Assembly (NCBI GenBank): GCA_001603415.1
Contig: LUYY01000103.1
Coordinates: forward strand, 1 to 15,954
Source: Bacteroidales bacterium Bact_07
GTDB lineage: Bacteria; Bacteroidota; Bacteroidia; Bacteroidales; Tenuifilaceae
DNA length: 15,954 nt
Direction of reading: 5' to 3'
The first letter of the stretch is position 1; each line of letters starts with the position of its first letter. Positions 14,633-15,954 of this stretch are shown here, in pieces. The translations under genes and the position numbers were made by a program. The notes under the pieces are model-generated. The model had not been told where the DNA came from. It searched no databases and saw only the letters and a list, made by a program, of their open reading frames with translations.

Positions 14633-15946
14633 ATGAATTTCGAGCTATCCTTTACCAATAAAGAGATTACGCCATGGGGCGGAATGGTATTTTTGAAACA
14701 AATGTTGGATAAAATTCACTTTAAAGAGCATATTTTATCATGCGAAAATTTACCGACGCAGAATTCCAACAGGGGGCACAAGATAGATACGTTGTTAGAA
14801 TCGTTTATTACATCAATTTGGTGTGGTGCCAATAGGTTTCTACATACGGAAGTTACAAGGTCTGACAAGGTACTAGCTAAGATTTTTGGTTGGGAAACAG
14901 TACCTGGTCAAGACGCCTATAAAAGGTATTTTTCCAAATTCACTCAAGGCACCAATCAAGCAGTAAGCCACCATATGTTCAAATGGTTTTTTGAAAATAT
15001 TCACTTGAATTATTTTACTTTAGATATAGATTCTAGTGTAATTACCCGATATGGGCATCAGGAAGGTGCAAAAAAAGGGTACAATCCCAAGAAAAAAGGC
15101 AGGAATTCGCATCACCCTATTATAGCTTTTGTTAATGATATACGCATGGTAGCCAATTTTTGGTTACGAAGTGGTAATGCGAGTTCTGCCAATAACTTTA
15201 TATCCTTTTTAGAAGATACCCTGTCTAATTTTGGGAATAAAACAGTAGGATTAATACGCTTAGATAGTGGGTTTTATCAAAAAGAGATATTGGATTATTT
15301 AGAAGGTAAGCCTAAAAAATACATTGTTGCTGTACGTTTTTCTTGTCCGTTTCAGCAACACATTATCCAACAAAAGAGTTGGATTCCCCTTGATGAAGGT
15401 ATTGAGATTTGCGACAGTATCTATCAAGCTCAAAATTGGGACACACCACGAAGAGTTGTAATAGTTCGACAAAAATTGGCACGAAGGCCAAATGCTACGG
15501 GGAAACAGCTAAGCTTATTTCCCGAAGATGAAATATACAAAAACTATAGATATTCAGCCTATGTAACGAATTTAGATATATCAGCACCTGATGTTTGGAG
15601 AAGCTATAGAGCAAGAGGTGATGCCGAAAACAGGATCAAAGAGTTGAAGCAAGATTTTGGTGCTGACAGTTTTAATCTCAAAAGTTTTTTTGCTACTGAA
15701 GCAGCTTTAATATTTGTAATGGTTGCTTATAATCTAATGTCGCTTTTCAGATTGTTTGTGCTAAGGGAAAAAACACAAAAAAGCCTTTCTACTTTGCGTT
15801 ATAGAACTTTTGCAGTGGGAGCTTATTTTGAAAAAGTTGGAAATACTTTAAAGCTCAAAATTTCTCTTATTAAAAAACGAAGAAAATGGTTTCGAGGTCT
15901 TTGGGATTATCCTCTTGAATTACCTCTCAAAATATCTAATGCGTAA
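14633..15946 (+). CDS. IS1380-family transposase (DDE, DDE_Tnp_1_4 type)
   Basis: The 437-residue transposase cuts and pastes the surrounding element. The catalytic triad is readable: a first Asp in TLDIDSS (D131 or D133, most likely D133), D211 in IRLDSGFY, and E332 in RGDAENRIKELKQDFG, the classic IS1380 C-terminal signature. GHQEGAKKGYNPKKKG (141-156) and NSHHPIIAF after the first Asp also fit the family. The frame is intact, so the element is probably active or recently so. Its stop codon (15944-15946) lies inside the right terminal inverted repeat. Codon use is more AT-biased than in the host genes. No Shine-Dalgarno sequence precedes the ATG; a small hairpin lies upstream. Confidence 0.93.
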   Translation: MNFELSFTNKEITPWGGMVFLKQMLDKIHFKEHILSCENLPTQNSNRGHKIDTLLESFITSIWCGANRFLHTEVTRSDKVLAKIFGWETVPGQDAYKRYFSKFTQGTNQAVSHHMFKWFFENIHLNYFTLDIDSSVITRYGHQEGAKKGYNPKKKGRNSHHPIIAFVNDIRMVANFWLRSGNASSANNFISFLEDTLSNFGNKTVGLIRLDSGFYQKEILDYLEGKPKKYIVAVRFSCPFQQHIIQQKSWIPLDEGIEICDSIYQAQNWDTPRRVVIVRQKLARRPNATGKQLSLFPEDEIYKNYRYSAYVTNLDISAPDVWRSYRARGDAENRIKELKQDFGADSFNLKSFFATEAALIFVMVAYNLMSLFRLFVLREKTQKSLSTLRYRTFAVGAYFEKVGNTLKLKISLIKKRRKWFRGLWDYPLELPLKISNA

Positions 15947-15954
15947 TTTGGGTT
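15936..15954. repeat. Right terminal inverted repeat of the IS
   Basis: It ends GCGTAATTTGGGTT, the exact complement of the first 14 bases of the left repeat. It contains the transposase stop codon and coincides with the last base of the window. Confidence 0.9.

Larger units (their letters stand above)
14554..15954. mobile_element. IS1380-family insertion sequence
   Basis: This element of about 1.4 kb is bounded by terminal inverted repeats with a perfect 14-bp outer part (AACCCAAATTACGC at the left, its complement at the right) and encodes one intact transposase. If the element begins with CCC, as in many family members, its ends are 14556 and 15952. It is visibly more AT-rich than the neighbouring genes. 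It disrupts a MATE transporter gene. Target duplication cannot be checked because the window ends at the right repeat. It is somewhat shorter than many IS1380 members. Confidence 0.88.

Noticed and set aside
1..15954. tRNA, rRNA, CRISPR array, riboswitch, toxin-antitoxin or phage defence genes
   Set aside because: None could be recognised on either strand; all gaps are under 200 bases and lack such structures.

Overview
The window looks like a chromosomal segment from a member of the Bacteroidota, most likely an anaerobic Bacteroidales/Marinilabiliales-type organism. The reasons are a gldF-gldG-DUF4340 cluster, a lipid A gene (lpxB), a Bacteroidota-type -7 promoter box (TAnnTTTG) ahead of surE, Bacteroidota-like protein sequences throughout, and weak Shine-Dalgarno signals. 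A small ferredoxin-fold protein of the kind linked to [FeFe]-hydrogenase systems hints at anaerobic or fermentative life. The phylum call is strong; anything finer is inference.

Layout. A 5'-truncated diacylglycerol/lipid kinase (bases 1-865, +) runs convergently into a long minus-strand block (862-11121). In transcription order that block is: a hydrogenase-regulator-like small protein with its own terminator; then from a recognisable promoter surE, a small membrane protein, lpxB, a SpoIID-type lytic transglycosylase, gldF, gldG and a DUF4340 protein, all very tightly packed or overlapping. After a 139-bp gap come dnaN, a terminator, a DEDDh exonuclease, and an ICMT/LmtA-like membrane methyltransferase broken by one in-frame TAA. 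Divergent from the block is a large plus-strand gene (11262-14309). It encodes an exported protein joining an HExxH metallopeptidase domain, a TolB-like beta-propeller and a C-terminal outer-membrane beta-barrel. It ends in a terminator hairpin that spans its own stop codon and that of the convergent neighbour, which is the last ~80 residues of a MATE-family efflux pump. That pump gene is cut by an IS1380-family insertion sequence (14554-15954) with an intact transposase and matching terminal inverted repeats; the window stops exactly at the outer end of the element.

How the genes fit together. Most of the block concerns the cell envelope: lipid A disaccharide synthesis (LpxB), peptidoglycan trimming (SpoIID domain), an ABC-2 export or gliding-type membrane complex (GldF/GldG/DUF4340), and perhaps lipid phosphate methylation (the broken ICMT-like gene). 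These sit beside replication genes (dnaN, exonuclease) and a nucleotidase (SurE). No tRNA, rRNA, CRISPR array or phage gene was seen, and no stretch above 300 bases lacks a gene; the longest gap is 10668-10866 (promoter plus terminator). The items most worth a second look are the peptidase-propeller-barrel fusion, the nonsense codon in the methyltransferase motif, and the IS-split MATE gene.
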